DNA from: Aquirufa nivalisilvae
Lineage (GTDB): Bacteria; Bacteroidota; Bacteroidia; Cytophagales; Spirosomataceae
Assembly (NCBI RefSeq): GCF_004307455.1
Contig: NZ_SEWX01000008.1
Span: 186,001-250,000 of the forward strand
Length of the DNA stretch: 64,000 bases
Direction of reading: 5' to 3'
A program made the translations under genes and the position numbers. Below the pieces are notes generated by a model. That model searched no databases. It saw only the letters and a list, made by a program, of their open reading frames with translations, and had not been told where the DNA came from. Positions 17,837-26,612 of this stretch are shown piece by piece (positions within the stretch are counted from its first letter, which is position 1; every line of letters begins with the position of its first letter).

Positions 17837-18924
17837 TCTTCTTCTATGAAAGGGGATTCTTCTTCCGGTGTAGCATCATCATTTTCCTCTTGTAACGACT
17901 TAGCTAATAAAGTATCCGCTTGAAACTTCGCGTTTTCTTCTTGTAAGGTTTTCCAAAGAACATCTTTCAATTCCTGAATACCTTCTTGAGTAATAGAGGA
18001 GATAAATACTACCGGCAAATCTGCTGGCAAGCTCGCCCTAATTTCTTCCTGCATTTCTGGTATGGATATATCCATCTTGGAAACTACCAAAACACGTTGC
18101 TTTTGAAGCAATTCAGGATTAAATTTCTCTAATTCCCCTAAAAGAATTTCGTATTCTTTACCCCAATCTTTAGCATCGGAAGGAATCAAGAAACAAAGAA
18201 TGGAGTTACGCTCTATATGACGCAAAAAACGCAAACCTAAACCTTTTCCTTCAGAGGCTCCTTCGATGATTCCTGGAATATCAGCTACCACAAATGATTT
18301 ATAATCGCGGTATGCCACTACACCTAAATGAGGGACTAAGGTTGTAAATGGATAATCTGCAATCTCAGGTTTAGCTGCGGATAAGACAGAAAGTAAAGTG
18401 GATTTACCAGCATTGGGAAAACCAACCAAACCGACATCAGCTAACACTTTCAATTCCATAATCACCCAACGATCTTGGCCTTCTTCACCGGGTTGGGCGT
18501 GGCGTGGGGATTGATTGGTTGAAGATTTAAAATGAGTATTACCCATCCCGCCTCTTCCTCCTGGAAGTAATAATATCTTTTGACCTTCTTCTGTTACCTC
18601 AGCTAAAAACTCATTGCTTTCAGCATCTTTTACGATGGTACCTAGAGGAACTTCAATGAAAATATCTTCGCCTTCAGCACCTGACCTTCTTCCCCCTTCT
18701 CCACCTTTGCCATTATCAGCAATAATGTGTTTTTGGTATTTTAAATGAAGTAAAGTCCAAAGTTGAGAATTCCCAACTAAATAGATGTGCCCACCTCTAC
18801 CACCGTCACCCCCATCTGGGCCTCCTTTAGGTACGTGCTTTTCACGACGAAAATGGGAAGATCCAAACCCTCCTCTACCAGAGCGGACGTTTATCTTTAC
18901 GTAATCTATAAAATTGGATGTCAT
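17833..18924 (-). CDS. obg: Obg/CgtA GTPase
   Basis: A 363-residue ribosome-assembly GTPase. The N-terminal glycine-rich Obg fold (residues 1-160, with [18 protein letters not shown]) is followed by the G domain. That domain has [14 protein letters not shown] (P-loop), the switch II motif [16 protein letters not shown] and VSKMD for guanine recognition. An acidic tail of about 20 residues ([18 protein letters not shown]) ends the protein. It lies 19 bp downstream of adk in the same direction. Its stop codon shares three bases with that of the convergent RmlD-like gene. Confidence 0.96.
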   Translation of the reverse strand: MTSNFIDYVKINVRSGRGGFGSSHFRREKHVPKGGPDGGDGGRGGHIYLVGNSQLWTLLHLKYQKHIIADNGKGGEGGRRSGAEGEDIFIEVPLGTIVKDAESNEFLAEVTEEGQKILLLPGGRGGMGNTHFKSSTNQSPRHAQPGEEGQDRWVIMELKVLADVGLVGFPNAGKSTLLSVLSAAKPEIADYPFTTLVPHLGVVAYRDYKSFVVADIPGIIEGASEGKGLGLRFLRHIERNSILCFLIPSDAKDWGKEYEILLGELEKFNPELLQKQRVLVVSKMDISIPEMQEEIRASLPADLPVVFISSITQEGIQELKDVLWKTLQEENAKFQADTLLAKSLQEENDDATPEEESPFIEED

Positions 18925-18943
18925 AAGGTATTATACCGGGCTA

Positions 18944-19513
18944 TTAACCCTCAATGATGCGGACAATCTGTCCAAATATTTCTTCAATTTCACCAATACC
19001 ATTGATTCCTTGGAATTTTCCTTGGGAAGCATAGTGTCCAGCAACTGGAGCCGTTTTTTCTCCATATTCCTGCACTCTTTTACGGATTAGTTCTTCATTT
19101 TGATCATCTGGTCTACCTGAAGTCTTTCCGCGCTCTAATAATCGTTGCGTCAATTCTTCTTGATTCACTTCCAGCGAAATCATGTGTTTGATGGATAATT
19201 GATGTCCTTCTAACAAGGTATCTAAAGCCTCTGCTTGAGCTACTGTTCTAGGAAAACCATCAAAAATAAATCCAGCGGCCCCTTTATTTTCATTCAATTT
19301 ATTTTCAATCATTCCTATCACTACTGAATCTGGAACAAGAATACCTTGATCCATTAGTTTCTTAGCTTCAAGGCCTAAACTTGTACCTGCAGTAATCTCA
19401 GCACGTAGCAAATCTCCTGTGGACAAATGAATTAAACCATATTTATCAATCAATTTTGCTGACTGAGTTCCTTTTCCTGCCCCTGGAGGCCCAAATAGTA
19501 CAAGATTTAACAT
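18944..19513 (-). CDS. adk: Adenylate kinase
   Basis: The 189-residue enzyme interconverts ATP, AMP and ADP. Motifs are LFGPPGAGKGTQSAKLI (P-loop, residues 5-21), LSTGDLLRAE, FIFDGFPRTVAQAE (AMP binding) and TSGRPDDQNEELIRKRV. It is the short form without a zinc lid. The start at 19513 gives MLNLVLFG; the frame continues upstream to 19579 with a hydrophobic stretch that is not adk-like. obg follows in the same direction. Confidence 0.96.
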   Translation of the reverse strand: MLNLVLFGPPGAGKGTQSAKLIDKYGLIHLSTGDLLRAEITAGTSLGLEAKKLMDQGILVPDSVVIGMIENKLNENKGAAGFIFDGFPRTVAQAEALDTLLEGHQLSIKHMISLEVNQEELTQRLLERGKTSGRPDDQNEELIRKRVQEYGEKTAPVAGHYASQGKFQGINGIGEIEEIFGQIVRIIEG

Positions 19514-19560
19514 AAAGAATGTAAATGGTTGACTGTTAAACAAGATTAAAAATTGAAGGA

Positions 19561-19568
19561 CAAAGGTA
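19561..19568 (-). promoter_or_regulatory. -7 element for adk-obg
   Basis: On the minus strand this reads TACCTTTG, a full TAnnTTTG match about 48 bp before the adk ATG. No TTG is found at the usual spacing upstream. The rest of the 262-bp gap to susC shows no gene. Confidence 0.5.
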
Positions 19569-19775
19569 ATCAATGCCAAAGGATAAAACCACCATTATCT
19601 AAAATATACCTTGCCTTTAAAGTCCTGAGTTCAAGAATAGTATATTAAATAAGTGAAATTTTTTTACCCTAATGTGCTAATCTTTAAATTGTAAGGCCTA
19701 ACTTGCAGGCGATTAAGTCGATAAAAGGCTATTTTTTATAGACAAAATCAAATTTTCACTCAAATCTTTTACTAA

Positions 19776-22700
19776 ATGAAAACAAATTTCTACGTAAGCA
19801 GAGTGGTCTTCTTAATGGCTTTAATGTTATCCGTTTCTTGGGTAGCTTGGGGTCAGGACCGAAAAGTATCTGGTACTGTACAGGACGCTAAAGGCGGCGG
19901 TATTCCAGGAGTATCCGTCTTAGTTAAAGGTACAACCACCGGTACAACCACCGATGGGAATGGAGCATTCTCCATTACAGTTAAAAGTGCTAACGCTGAA
20001 TTAGCGGTTAGTTCTGTAGGTTATGTGGCTAAATCTGTTCCAGTAGGAAACAGAACTAGCATCAGCATCACTTTAGATGAAGATGTAAGCCAATTAAGCG
20101 AAATCGTTGTTACAGGTTATGCCTCACAACGTAAAAAAGACATCACAGGGGCGGTAGCCGTTGTTAGTTCGAAAGAATTAACTGCAGTTCCATCTGCTTC
20201 AGTTACTCAAATGTTACAAGGCCGTGCGGCTGGTGTAACTGTAGGTAATGACAACTCTCCAGGTGGTGGTACTATGGTTCGTGTACGTGGTTTTGGTTCC
20301 ATCAATAACAACAGCCCGCTGTATGTAATTGACGGAGTTCCTACTCAAGGTACTTTGAACCAAATCAACCCAAGTGATATCGAGTCAATGCAAGTATTGA
20401 AAGATGCTTCTGCGGCTTCTATCTATGGTGCACGTGCTGCGAATGGAGTTGTGATCATCACAACAAAACGTGGTGGTGAAGGTGAGCCAAAAATCAACTT
20501 TGACATGTACACTGGTACACAAGATGTTGGTAAAACATTGGACTTATTGAACACAAAAGAATTAGGTCAATTCTACTATGAATCTGAAATTGGTGCAGGT
20601 AAGCCCGCTGGAACTTCTCCTTCGGCACAATACCGTTTCGGAGCAGATGGTTCACAAACTATCGCAGATTACATCTATCCAAACGTATATGGTTCATTGC
20701 CTTCTAATTATACATATACAAATGATATAGCTGATCCAAACTTAGGTAAAACAGCTTTCAATATCACTAAAGCTAACAAGGAAGGTACTGATTGGCAACA
20801 CGTTATTTTTGGGCCTGCTAAAATCTCTAATTACCAAATTGGAGCAACAGGTGGATCTAAAAACGGTAAATATGCAATCTCTGGTTCATATTTCAGCCAA
20901 GATGGTATTTTGAAATATACTAGCTACCAACGTTATTCAGTTCGTGCTAACACTGAATTCAAAAAAGGTAACTTGACTTTTGGTGAAAACTTCACTGTAT
21001 CATACGACGAGAAAGTAGGTGTTCCTTCAGGAAACAACAACGAATCAAACCCAATCATGTTTGCTATTCGTATTCAACCAATCATTCCAGTATATGATAT
21101 CACAGGTGGTCCAGTAGGATTAGGTGGTACTAACACTTCTGATTTGAATGGTTTTGCTGGTTCTCGTGGATCTAACTTAGGTAATGCTCCTAACCCATTG
21201 GCACGTCAGTGGAGAGAAAAAGATAACCCTACAAAAGGTAGCCACATTTTTGGTAACGTATTCTTAGAATTCGAAATTATCAAAAACTTAAAAGCTCGTA
21301 CTAGTTTAGGTTTTGAATACAATAACTATAACCAGTCGGCTTATTTGAACCGTGATATTGAAGCTGCTGAGCCAAGATCTGCTAACAGTTTAACTGTTTC
21401 TAACTCATATGATCGTGCTGTAACTTGGTACAATACATTGAACTACAACAAAACGATTGGTGATCATACATTCAACGTATTGGTAGGTACTGAAGCTGTT
21501 TCTACGTATGCATTTGGTTTCAATGCTGCTCGTTCAAACTTTGCATTTGATGATTTAACTTACCGTTATTTGAACAATGGTTCTGCTGCTGGTTTATCCA
21601 ATGCAGGTTCTGGTGCTACAATGACTGCTTTGTTCTCTCAATTCGGAAAAGTAAACTACTCATATAAGGATTTCTTATTAGCTGACTTTACTTTACGTCG
21701 CGATGGTTCATCTCGTTTCTCTTCTGCATACCGTTATGGTACGTTCCCTGCATTCTCTGTAGGTGCTCGTTTGACAGAATTAGCTTTCATGAAAGATTTG
21801 ACTTTCGTAAACGACTTGAAAGTACGTGGTGGATGGGGTAAAACTGGTAACCAGTTGATTCCAAACGTATACAATGCTTATACATTGTTTACTCCAAACC
21901 CAGATAACAACGCATATGATATCGGTGGTTCTGGTAATGCTATTGCTGCAGGTTTTGATATTTCTCAGTTTGGTAACACATCTGGTCGTTGGGAAACAAA
22001 TACTTCAACTAACATTGGTTTAGATGCAAGTTTCTTCAACAACAAATTAGATGTTGCATTTGACTGGTATACTCGTACTACATCTGATATGTTAACTCAA
22101 GTACCTATTCCAAAAACAGCTGGAACGGCTACTATCCCTTATGTAAATATTGGAGAGGTTAACAATAAAGGTATTGATATCAACGTAACTTACCGCAACC
22201 AAATTGGTGAACTTAGATATGCTATCTCTGGTCAATTCAGCCAGTACAAAAACAATGTTGTTAAGTTGAATGATGACCCGAACGCAACTATCTTCGGATT
22301 CTCTACTCGTCTTCCAGCAATTTCTGTAACGAAAGCAGGTTTACCTATCGCTAGTTACTATGGTTACATCGTAGATGGTGTTATTAAAGATGACGCTGAA
22401 GCTGCGTCTGCTCCTAAATTTGGTACTTATACTCGTGCGGGTGTATTCAAATTTAGAGATGTGAATGGAGACGGTGTTATTACTGCTGCGGATAAAACTA
22501 TCATTGGTAGCCCACACCCAGACTTCACTTACGGTTTGAACTTAAACTTAGGATACAAAAACTTTGATTTAACTGTATTTGCTCAAGGTGTTCAAGGAAA
22601 TCAAATTTTCAACTACTTGAAATACTGGACAGACTTCAATACATTCCAAGGAAACCGTTCTAAGGATATGTTATACAACTCTTGGAAGAAACAAGGTGAC

Positions 22701-23030
22701 GTAGCTTTATTACCTCGCTTGAACTCTCAAGATGGTGTAAGTCAGCAAATCTCCTCGTATTTTGTTGAAGATGGTTCTTACATGAGAATCAAGAACATTC
22801 AATTAACTTACAATGTACCTTCAAGCGTAGTTAAGAAATTAAAACTAAGCTCACTTCAAGTGTATATTCAAGGTCAAAACTTGTTCACCTTTACTAAATA
22901 CAAAGGTTTAGATCCAGATATCAACTTGAGAACTTCAGGTAATGACAACCAAGATATCCACATGGGTATTGATGAAGGTGCATTCCCTGTTGCTAAATCA
23001 TACAATGTTGGTTTAAGAGTAGGATTTTAA
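19776..23030 (+). CDS. SusC/RagA-family TonB-linked outer-membrane transporter
   Basis: The 1084-residue protein has a signal peptide ending ...VAWGQ (1-27). It has a carboxypeptidase-like beta-sandwich (30-105, VSGTVQDAKGGGIPGVSV), a plug domain (about 112-235, SEIVVTGYASQRKKDITGAV to AASIYGARAANGVVIITTKRG) and a beta barrel ending in the aromatic ...NVGLRVGF. It forms the channel of a SusCD pair that imports polymers or oligomers across the outer membrane. The SusD-like partner begins 33 bp downstream. No hydrolase, sulfatase or sigma/anti-sigma pair is next to it, so the substrate is open; polysaccharide or protein fragments are both possible. Confidence 0.95.
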   Translation: MKTNFYVSRVVFLMALMLSVSWVAWGQDRKVSGTVQDAKGGGIPGVSVLVKGTTTGTTTDGNGAFSITVKSANAELAVSSVGYVAKSVPVGNRTSISITLDEDVSQLSEIVVTGYASQRKKDITGAVAVVSSKELTAVPSASVTQMLQGRAAGVTVGNDNSPGGGTMVRVRGFGSINNNSPLYVIDGVPTQGTLNQINPSDIESMQVLKDASAASIYGARAANGVVIITTKRGGEGEPKINFDMYTGTQDVGKTLDLLNTKELGQFYYESEIGAGKPAGTSPSAQYRFGADGSQTIADYIYPNVYGSLPSNYTYTNDIADPNLGKTAFNITKANKEGTDWQHVIFGPAKISNYQIGATGGSKNGKYAISGSYFSQDGILKYTSYQRYSVRANTEFKKGNLTFGENFTVSYDEKVGVPSGNNNESNPIMFAIRIQPIIPVYDITGGPVGLGGTNTSDLNGFAGSRGSNLGNAPNPLARQWREKDNPTKGSHIFGNVFLEFEIIKNLKARTSLGFEYNNYNQSAYLNRDIEAAEPRSANSLTVSNSYDRAVTWYNTLNYNKTIGDHTFNVLVGTEAVSTYAFGFNAARSNFAFDDLTYRYLNNGSAAGLSNAGSGATMTALFSQFGKVNYSYKDFLLADFTLRRDGSSRFSSAYRYGTFPAFSVGARLTELAFMKDLTFVNDLKVRGGWGKTGNQLIPNVYNAYTLFTPNPDNNAYDIGGSGNAIAAGFDISQFGNTSGRWETNTSTNIGLDASFFNNKLDVAFDWYTRTTSDMLTQVPIPKTAGTATIPYVNIGEVNNKGIDINVTYRNQIGELRYAISGQFSQYKNNVVKLNDDPNATIFGFSTRLPAISVTKAGLPIASYYGYIVDGVIKDDAEAASAPKFGTYTRAGVFKFRDVNGDGVITAADKTIIGSPHPDFTYGLNLNLGYKNFDLTVFAQGVQGNQIFNYLKYWTDFNTFQGNRSKDMLYNSWKKQGDVALLPRLNSQDGVSQQISSYFVEDGSYMRIKNIQLTYNVPSSVVKKLKLSSLQVYIQGQNLFTFTKYKGLDPDINLRTSGNDNQDIHMGIDEGAFPVAKSYNVGLRVGF

Positions 23031-23063
23031 TCTAGATATCATTTGAAAATAAATCATAAAAAA

Positions 23064-24836
23064 ATGAAAAAGTTAATCACATTCGCATTAGTAGCGATCG
23101 TCGGACTGAGCACTTCTTGCTCAGATAGTTTCTTCGACATTCAGCCACAAGGAGCGGCTTCATTAACCTCCTTGAGCAACAAGAATGGAGTGAATGCATT
23201 ATTGATTGGAGCGTACTCATTATTAGACGGCGTTGGTGCTGGTAATACGGGTCGTCAATCAACGATCTCCAATTACGTATTTGGTGGTATCACTTCTGGT
23301 GATGCTGTAAAAGGTACTGATATTGGTGACCAACCAGAGCAAGAGTATATCGAGCAATTTGTTTGGTTATCTGATAACACTTACTTCTTAGGTAAATGGC
23401 AACACACATATGATGGAGTAGCTCGTGCTAACGAAGCTATTTTATTAGCCAAAAGCCCAGATGTGAAAGACATGACAGATGCTGAGAAAACGCAAGTAGT
23501 TGCGGAAGCTCGTTTCTTACGTGGTCACTATCACTTCGAAGGTAAAAAGATGTGGAACATGATTCCTTACATTGATGAGACTATCTACAAGCGTGATGAT
23601 CCAAACTCAACTAAAATTCCAAATGACAAAGACATTTGGCCAAACATTGAGGCGGATTTCAAATTTGCTATGGAAAACCTTCCAGCTACTCAAGCTCAAA
23701 AAGGTCGTGCTACAAAATGGGCAGCTATGACCTATTTAGCTAAAGCTTATATTTTCCAAAAGAAATGGGCTGCTGCTAAAACTTTGTTAGAAGATGTTTA
23801 CAAAAATTCAGGTAAGAAGTTAATGACTAACTACCATGACAACTACAGAAACATCACTAATAACAACGCAGAATCAATTTTCGAAGTTGAATTCTCTGTT
23901 AATGATGGTTCTACTGGTAACAACGGTAACGCGGGTGATAACTTAAACTGGCCATATTCAGCTAACTCTCCAGGTCGTGGATGTTGCGGATTCTATTTAC
24001 CATCTCAAAACTTGGTAAATGCATTCAAAACTTCTGATGATGGTTTACCATTAATTGGAGCTAAAGCAGATGGTACAGCTGATACTTACAATGCTATCGA
24101 CTTACCAAATGACCAAGGTTTCAAATCTAACCAACCATTCACTTTGATGAAGTCTGTACCAGTTGATCCTCGTTTGGATTGGACAGTAGGTCGTCGTGGA
24201 GTAAACTTCTTAGACTGGGGTGTAATGCCAGGATACGATTGGATTCGTAACCAAAACTACTCTGGACCATATATTGGTAAGAAATGGATGTATTACTTAG
24301 CAGATGAAGGTAGCTCAACTCACTCGACTAACAAGCGTGCAGTTAACAACAACTACCGTTTATTGAAAATGTCTTCAGTTATCTTATGGTTAGCTGAGTG
24401 TGAGGCAGAATTAGGCAACTTAAGTGGTGCTGAAACTTATGTAAACATCATCCGTAACCGTGCTAAGAATGGTTCTGTTCAAGATGCTTCTGTGAACTAT
24501 GTAGTTAATCCTTATCCAACTGGTACATTTGCTGCTAAAGGAAAAGATTATACATTGAATGCAGTACGTATGGAAAGCCGTTTAGAATTTGCAATGGAAG
24601 GTCACCGTTTCTTCGACTTAGTTCGTTGGGGAATTGCAGAGCCTTATTTGAACAAATACTTAGCTGAAGAAGCTGTTAATGGTAAAGATATGGCAGGTAA
24701 CACTTACAATAAAAGAGGTTACTTAGCTGGTCGTAAATTTACTGCTAACAAAAACGAATACTTCCCTCTTCCAAATGATGAGATCTTAAACTCTCAGAAA
24801 GATGGAAAACCAACATTGAAACAAAACAACTACTAG
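23064..24836 (+). CDS. SusD/RagB-family outer-membrane lipoprotein
   Basis: A 590-residue lipoprotein with a type II signal (MKKLITFALVAIVGLSTSC, lipid-bearing Cys19), followed by SDSFFDIQPQGAAS, the usual SusD opening. Helical TPR-like segments include FLRGHYHFEGKKMWNMIPYI and LWLAECEAELGNLSGAETYV. The C-terminal RMESRLEFAMEGHRFFDLVR signature is the family hallmark. It acts as the hinged lid on the SusC channel and captures ligand at the cell surface. The ATG at 23064 is preferred over an in-frame TTG at 23043 because it starts a clean signal peptide. A strong terminator follows the gene. Confidence 0.95.
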   Translation: MKKLITFALVAIVGLSTSCSDSFFDIQPQGAASLTSLSNKNGVNALLIGAYSLLDGVGAGNTGRQSTISNYVFGGITSGDAVKGTDIGDQPEQEYIEQFVWLSDNTYFLGKWQHTYDGVARANEAILLAKSPDVKDMTDAEKTQVVAEARFLRGHYHFEGKKMWNMIPYIDETIYKRDDPNSTKIPNDKDIWPNIEADFKFAMENLPATQAQKGRATKWAAMTYLAKAYIFQKKWAAAKTLLEDVYKNSGKKLMTNYHDNYRNITNNNAESIFEVEFSVNDGSTGNNGNAGDNLNWPYSANSPGRGCCGFYLPSQNLVNAFKTSDDGLPLIGAKADGTADTYNAIDLPNDQGFKSNQPFTLMKSVPVDPRLDWTVGRRGVNFLDWGVMPGYDWIRNQNYSGPYIGKKWMYYLADEGSSTHSTNKRAVNNNYRLLKMSSVILWLAECEAELGNLSGAETYVNIIRNRAKNGSVQDASVNYVVNPYPTGTFAAKGKDYTLNAVRMESRLEFAMEGHRFFDLVRWGIAEPYLNKYLAEEAVNGKDMAGNTYNKRGYLAGRKFTANKNEYFPLPNDEILNSQKDGKPTLKQNNY

Positions 24837-24860
24837 TCGTTTATTTCATGTTATTTAAAA

Positions 24861-24892
24861 AAGTCAGGACAGCCGTCCTGACTTTTTTTTTG
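24861..24892 (+). terminator. Intrinsic terminator after the SusCD pair
   Basis: Ten-base arms AAGTCAGGAC and GTCCTGACTT pair around AGCC and run into nine T. This is one of the clearest terminators in the window. Confidence 0.9.
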
Positions 24893-24918
24893 TACTTTTT
24901 CATACTAAAATCACTACT

Positions 24919-25845
24919 ATGAAATACGCATCAATTCTCGCATTAATTTGTGTTAGCTGGACTGGTCTTTCTCAAATTCCGGCCGGAAAAAGTGTTATTA
25001 GTTCCTTGCACATCTATGATGTGAAATCGAAAAAAAGCACTGAAATACTCAAAGAGCATCGTCATTTTGAAGCACCCAACTGGTCTGTTGATGGAACTCA
25101 TCTACTCATCAATAGCCTGGGCTTGTTAGAAAAAATCAGCCCCATGGGTGAGAAATTAGGCCAATTACCAACAGGTACGATTCAAAAATGCAATAATGAC
25201 CATGGATATAGTTTTGATGGAAAAACTCTTTATATATCCAGCTCTGACCCAAGCTCAGGCATTAGTGGCTCCCTAATTTTTAAAGTAGAAAATCAAGGTG
25301 GCCAACCTATTCGCTTAACCAATCAAGGCCCCTCCTATTGGCATGGTATCTCTCCTGATGGAAAAATCATGGTCTACTGTGCTGAAAGAAACAAAAACTA
25401 TGATGTATATGCTATGGATACCCAAGGTGGTCCCGAAATAAGACTAACTACTGAAGACGGTTTAGATGATGGCCCAGAATATACTCCTAATGGGAAATAC
25501 ATTTATTTCAACTCTTACCGATCTGGGAAAATGCAAATCTGGCGCATGCGACCAGATGGAAGTCAAGCCGAACAAATGACCTTTGATGATTACTCCACCT
25601 GGTTTGCCCATATTCGCCCTAATGGCAAAGAAGCCGTCGTTATAAGCTATATCAAAGATCAGAAACAAAGTCACCCTTTTGGTCATCAAGTAAAACTTCG
25701 AATGTTGAATCTGAAATCAAAAAAAATAGAGGATTTGACTGAGGAATTTTATGGAGGACAAGGCACAATCAATGTACCTTCCTGGTCACCAGATGGATCA
25801 AAATTTGCTTACGTTAGATATGAACTAGAAGACAAAAAACCTTAA
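24919..25845 (+). CDS. Secreted TolB-like beta-propeller (PD40/WD40) protein
   Basis: The 308-residue protein has a signal peptide (residues 1-18, ending TGLSQ). It is built from repeated propeller blades of the PD40 type: NWSVDGTHLLINS, GYSFDGKTLYISS, GISPDGKIMVYCAERN, EYTPNGKYIYFNSYR, HIRPNGKEAVVISY and SWSPDGSKFAYVRYE. It is probably a periplasmic binding or scaffold protein. TolB itself has an extra N-terminal domain that is absent here, and no tol-pal genes are adjacent. Its role is therefore unassigned. It has its own start after the SusCD terminator and is followed 35 bp later by the nitroreductase. Confidence 0.8.
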   Translation: MKYASILALICVSWTGLSQIPAGKSVISSLHIYDVKSKKSTEILKEHRHFEAPNWSVDGTHLLINSLGLLEKISPMGEKLGQLPTGTIQKCNNDHGYSFDGKTLYISSSDPSSGISGSLIFKVENQGGQPIRLTNQGPSYWHGISPDGKIMVYCAERNKNYDVYAMDTQGGPEIRLTTEDGLDDGPEYTPNGKYIYFNSYRSGKMQIWRMRPDGSQAEQMTFDDYSTWFAHIRPNGKEAVVISYIKDQKQSHPFGHQVKLRMLNLKSKKIEDLTEEFYGGQGTINVPSWSPDGSKFAYVRYELEDKKP

Positions 25846-25880
25846 TAATCAGGTAATTCTTTATATTTACTTCGAAATAT

Positions 25881-26612
25881 ATGTCGATGAATCTATCACA
25901 AGCTTTTGATGAAATTGTACAAAGAAGAAGATCAAACAGACGATTTGATACGCAAATTCAAGTACCTGATGAAGTAATTCAAAAAAGTCTTGATCGAGCT
26001 ATTCTATCACCCAATAGTAGCAATATGCAACTTTGGGAATTCTATTGGATTAGTAGTCCCGAAGAAAAGGCTAAATATGAAAAGCTTTGTTTAGGACAAT
26101 CCGCTGCACGCACAGCTTCTCATTTACTGGTTTTTGTCACTCGACAAGACCACTGGAAAAAGCATGCGCAGTGGAATATCGAGAAAATTAAAGCTTCCAT
26201 GACTGGAGAACCTTCAAAATCTGAAAAAAGAGCTTTGGATTATTATGGCATTTTAATGCCCATATTATATCGAACAGATCTATTTGGACTCAGTACTTTA
26301 GTCAGAAGAGCCATTACTTTTGTTAAGGGATTTAGTAATCCATTTATGCGATTTGCTGGAATAGCAGACCAACGGGTCATGGTGCATAAATCCTGTGCGT
26401 TAGCTGCTCAAACCTTTATGCTTTCTATTGCTGCCGAGGGGTACGATACCTGTCCAATGGAGGGATTTGACGCTAAACTAGTCAAAAGAGCCTTACAACT
26501 CCCCAATCAAGCCGAAATCAATATGATTGTGGCAGTGGGCAAAGGAACAAACGAGGGAATTTATGGAAAGAGGAATCGCTTACCGATAGAAGATGTTGTT
26601 TTCAAACGTTGA
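25881..26612 (+). CDS. Nitroreductase-family flavoprotein
   Basis: The 243-residue protein carries the FMN-contacting N-terminal motif QRRRSNRRFDTQIQVPDE (about residues 13-30). LSPNSSNMQLWEFYWI and a C-terminal AAEGYDTCPMEGFD segment complete the nitroreductase fold. Such enzymes reduce nitroaromatics, quinones or flavins using NAD(P)H; the physiological substrate is unknown. A central stretch (about 125-160) is longer and more hydrophobic than in short family members. An alternative start two codons in (25887) cannot be excluded. The stop abuts the stop of the convergent priA gene without any gap. Confidence 0.87.
   Translation: MSMNLSQAFDEIVQRRRSNRRFDTQIQVPDEVIQKSLDRAILSPNSSNMQLWEFYWISSPEEKAKYEKLCLGQSAARTASHLLVFVTRQDHWKKHAQWNIEKIKASMTGEPSKSEKRALDYYGILMPILYRTDLFGLSTLVRRAITFVKGFSNPFMRFAGIADQRVMVHKSCALAAQTFMLSIAAEGYDTCPMEGFDAKLVKRALQLPNQAEINMIVAVGKGTNEGIYGKRNRLPIEDVVFKR

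Noticed and set aside
19514-19579. N-terminal extension of adk
   Set aside because: The added residues are hydrophobic and do not belong to adenylate kinase; the ATG at 19513 starts the P-loop region as expected and a -7 element lies at 19561.
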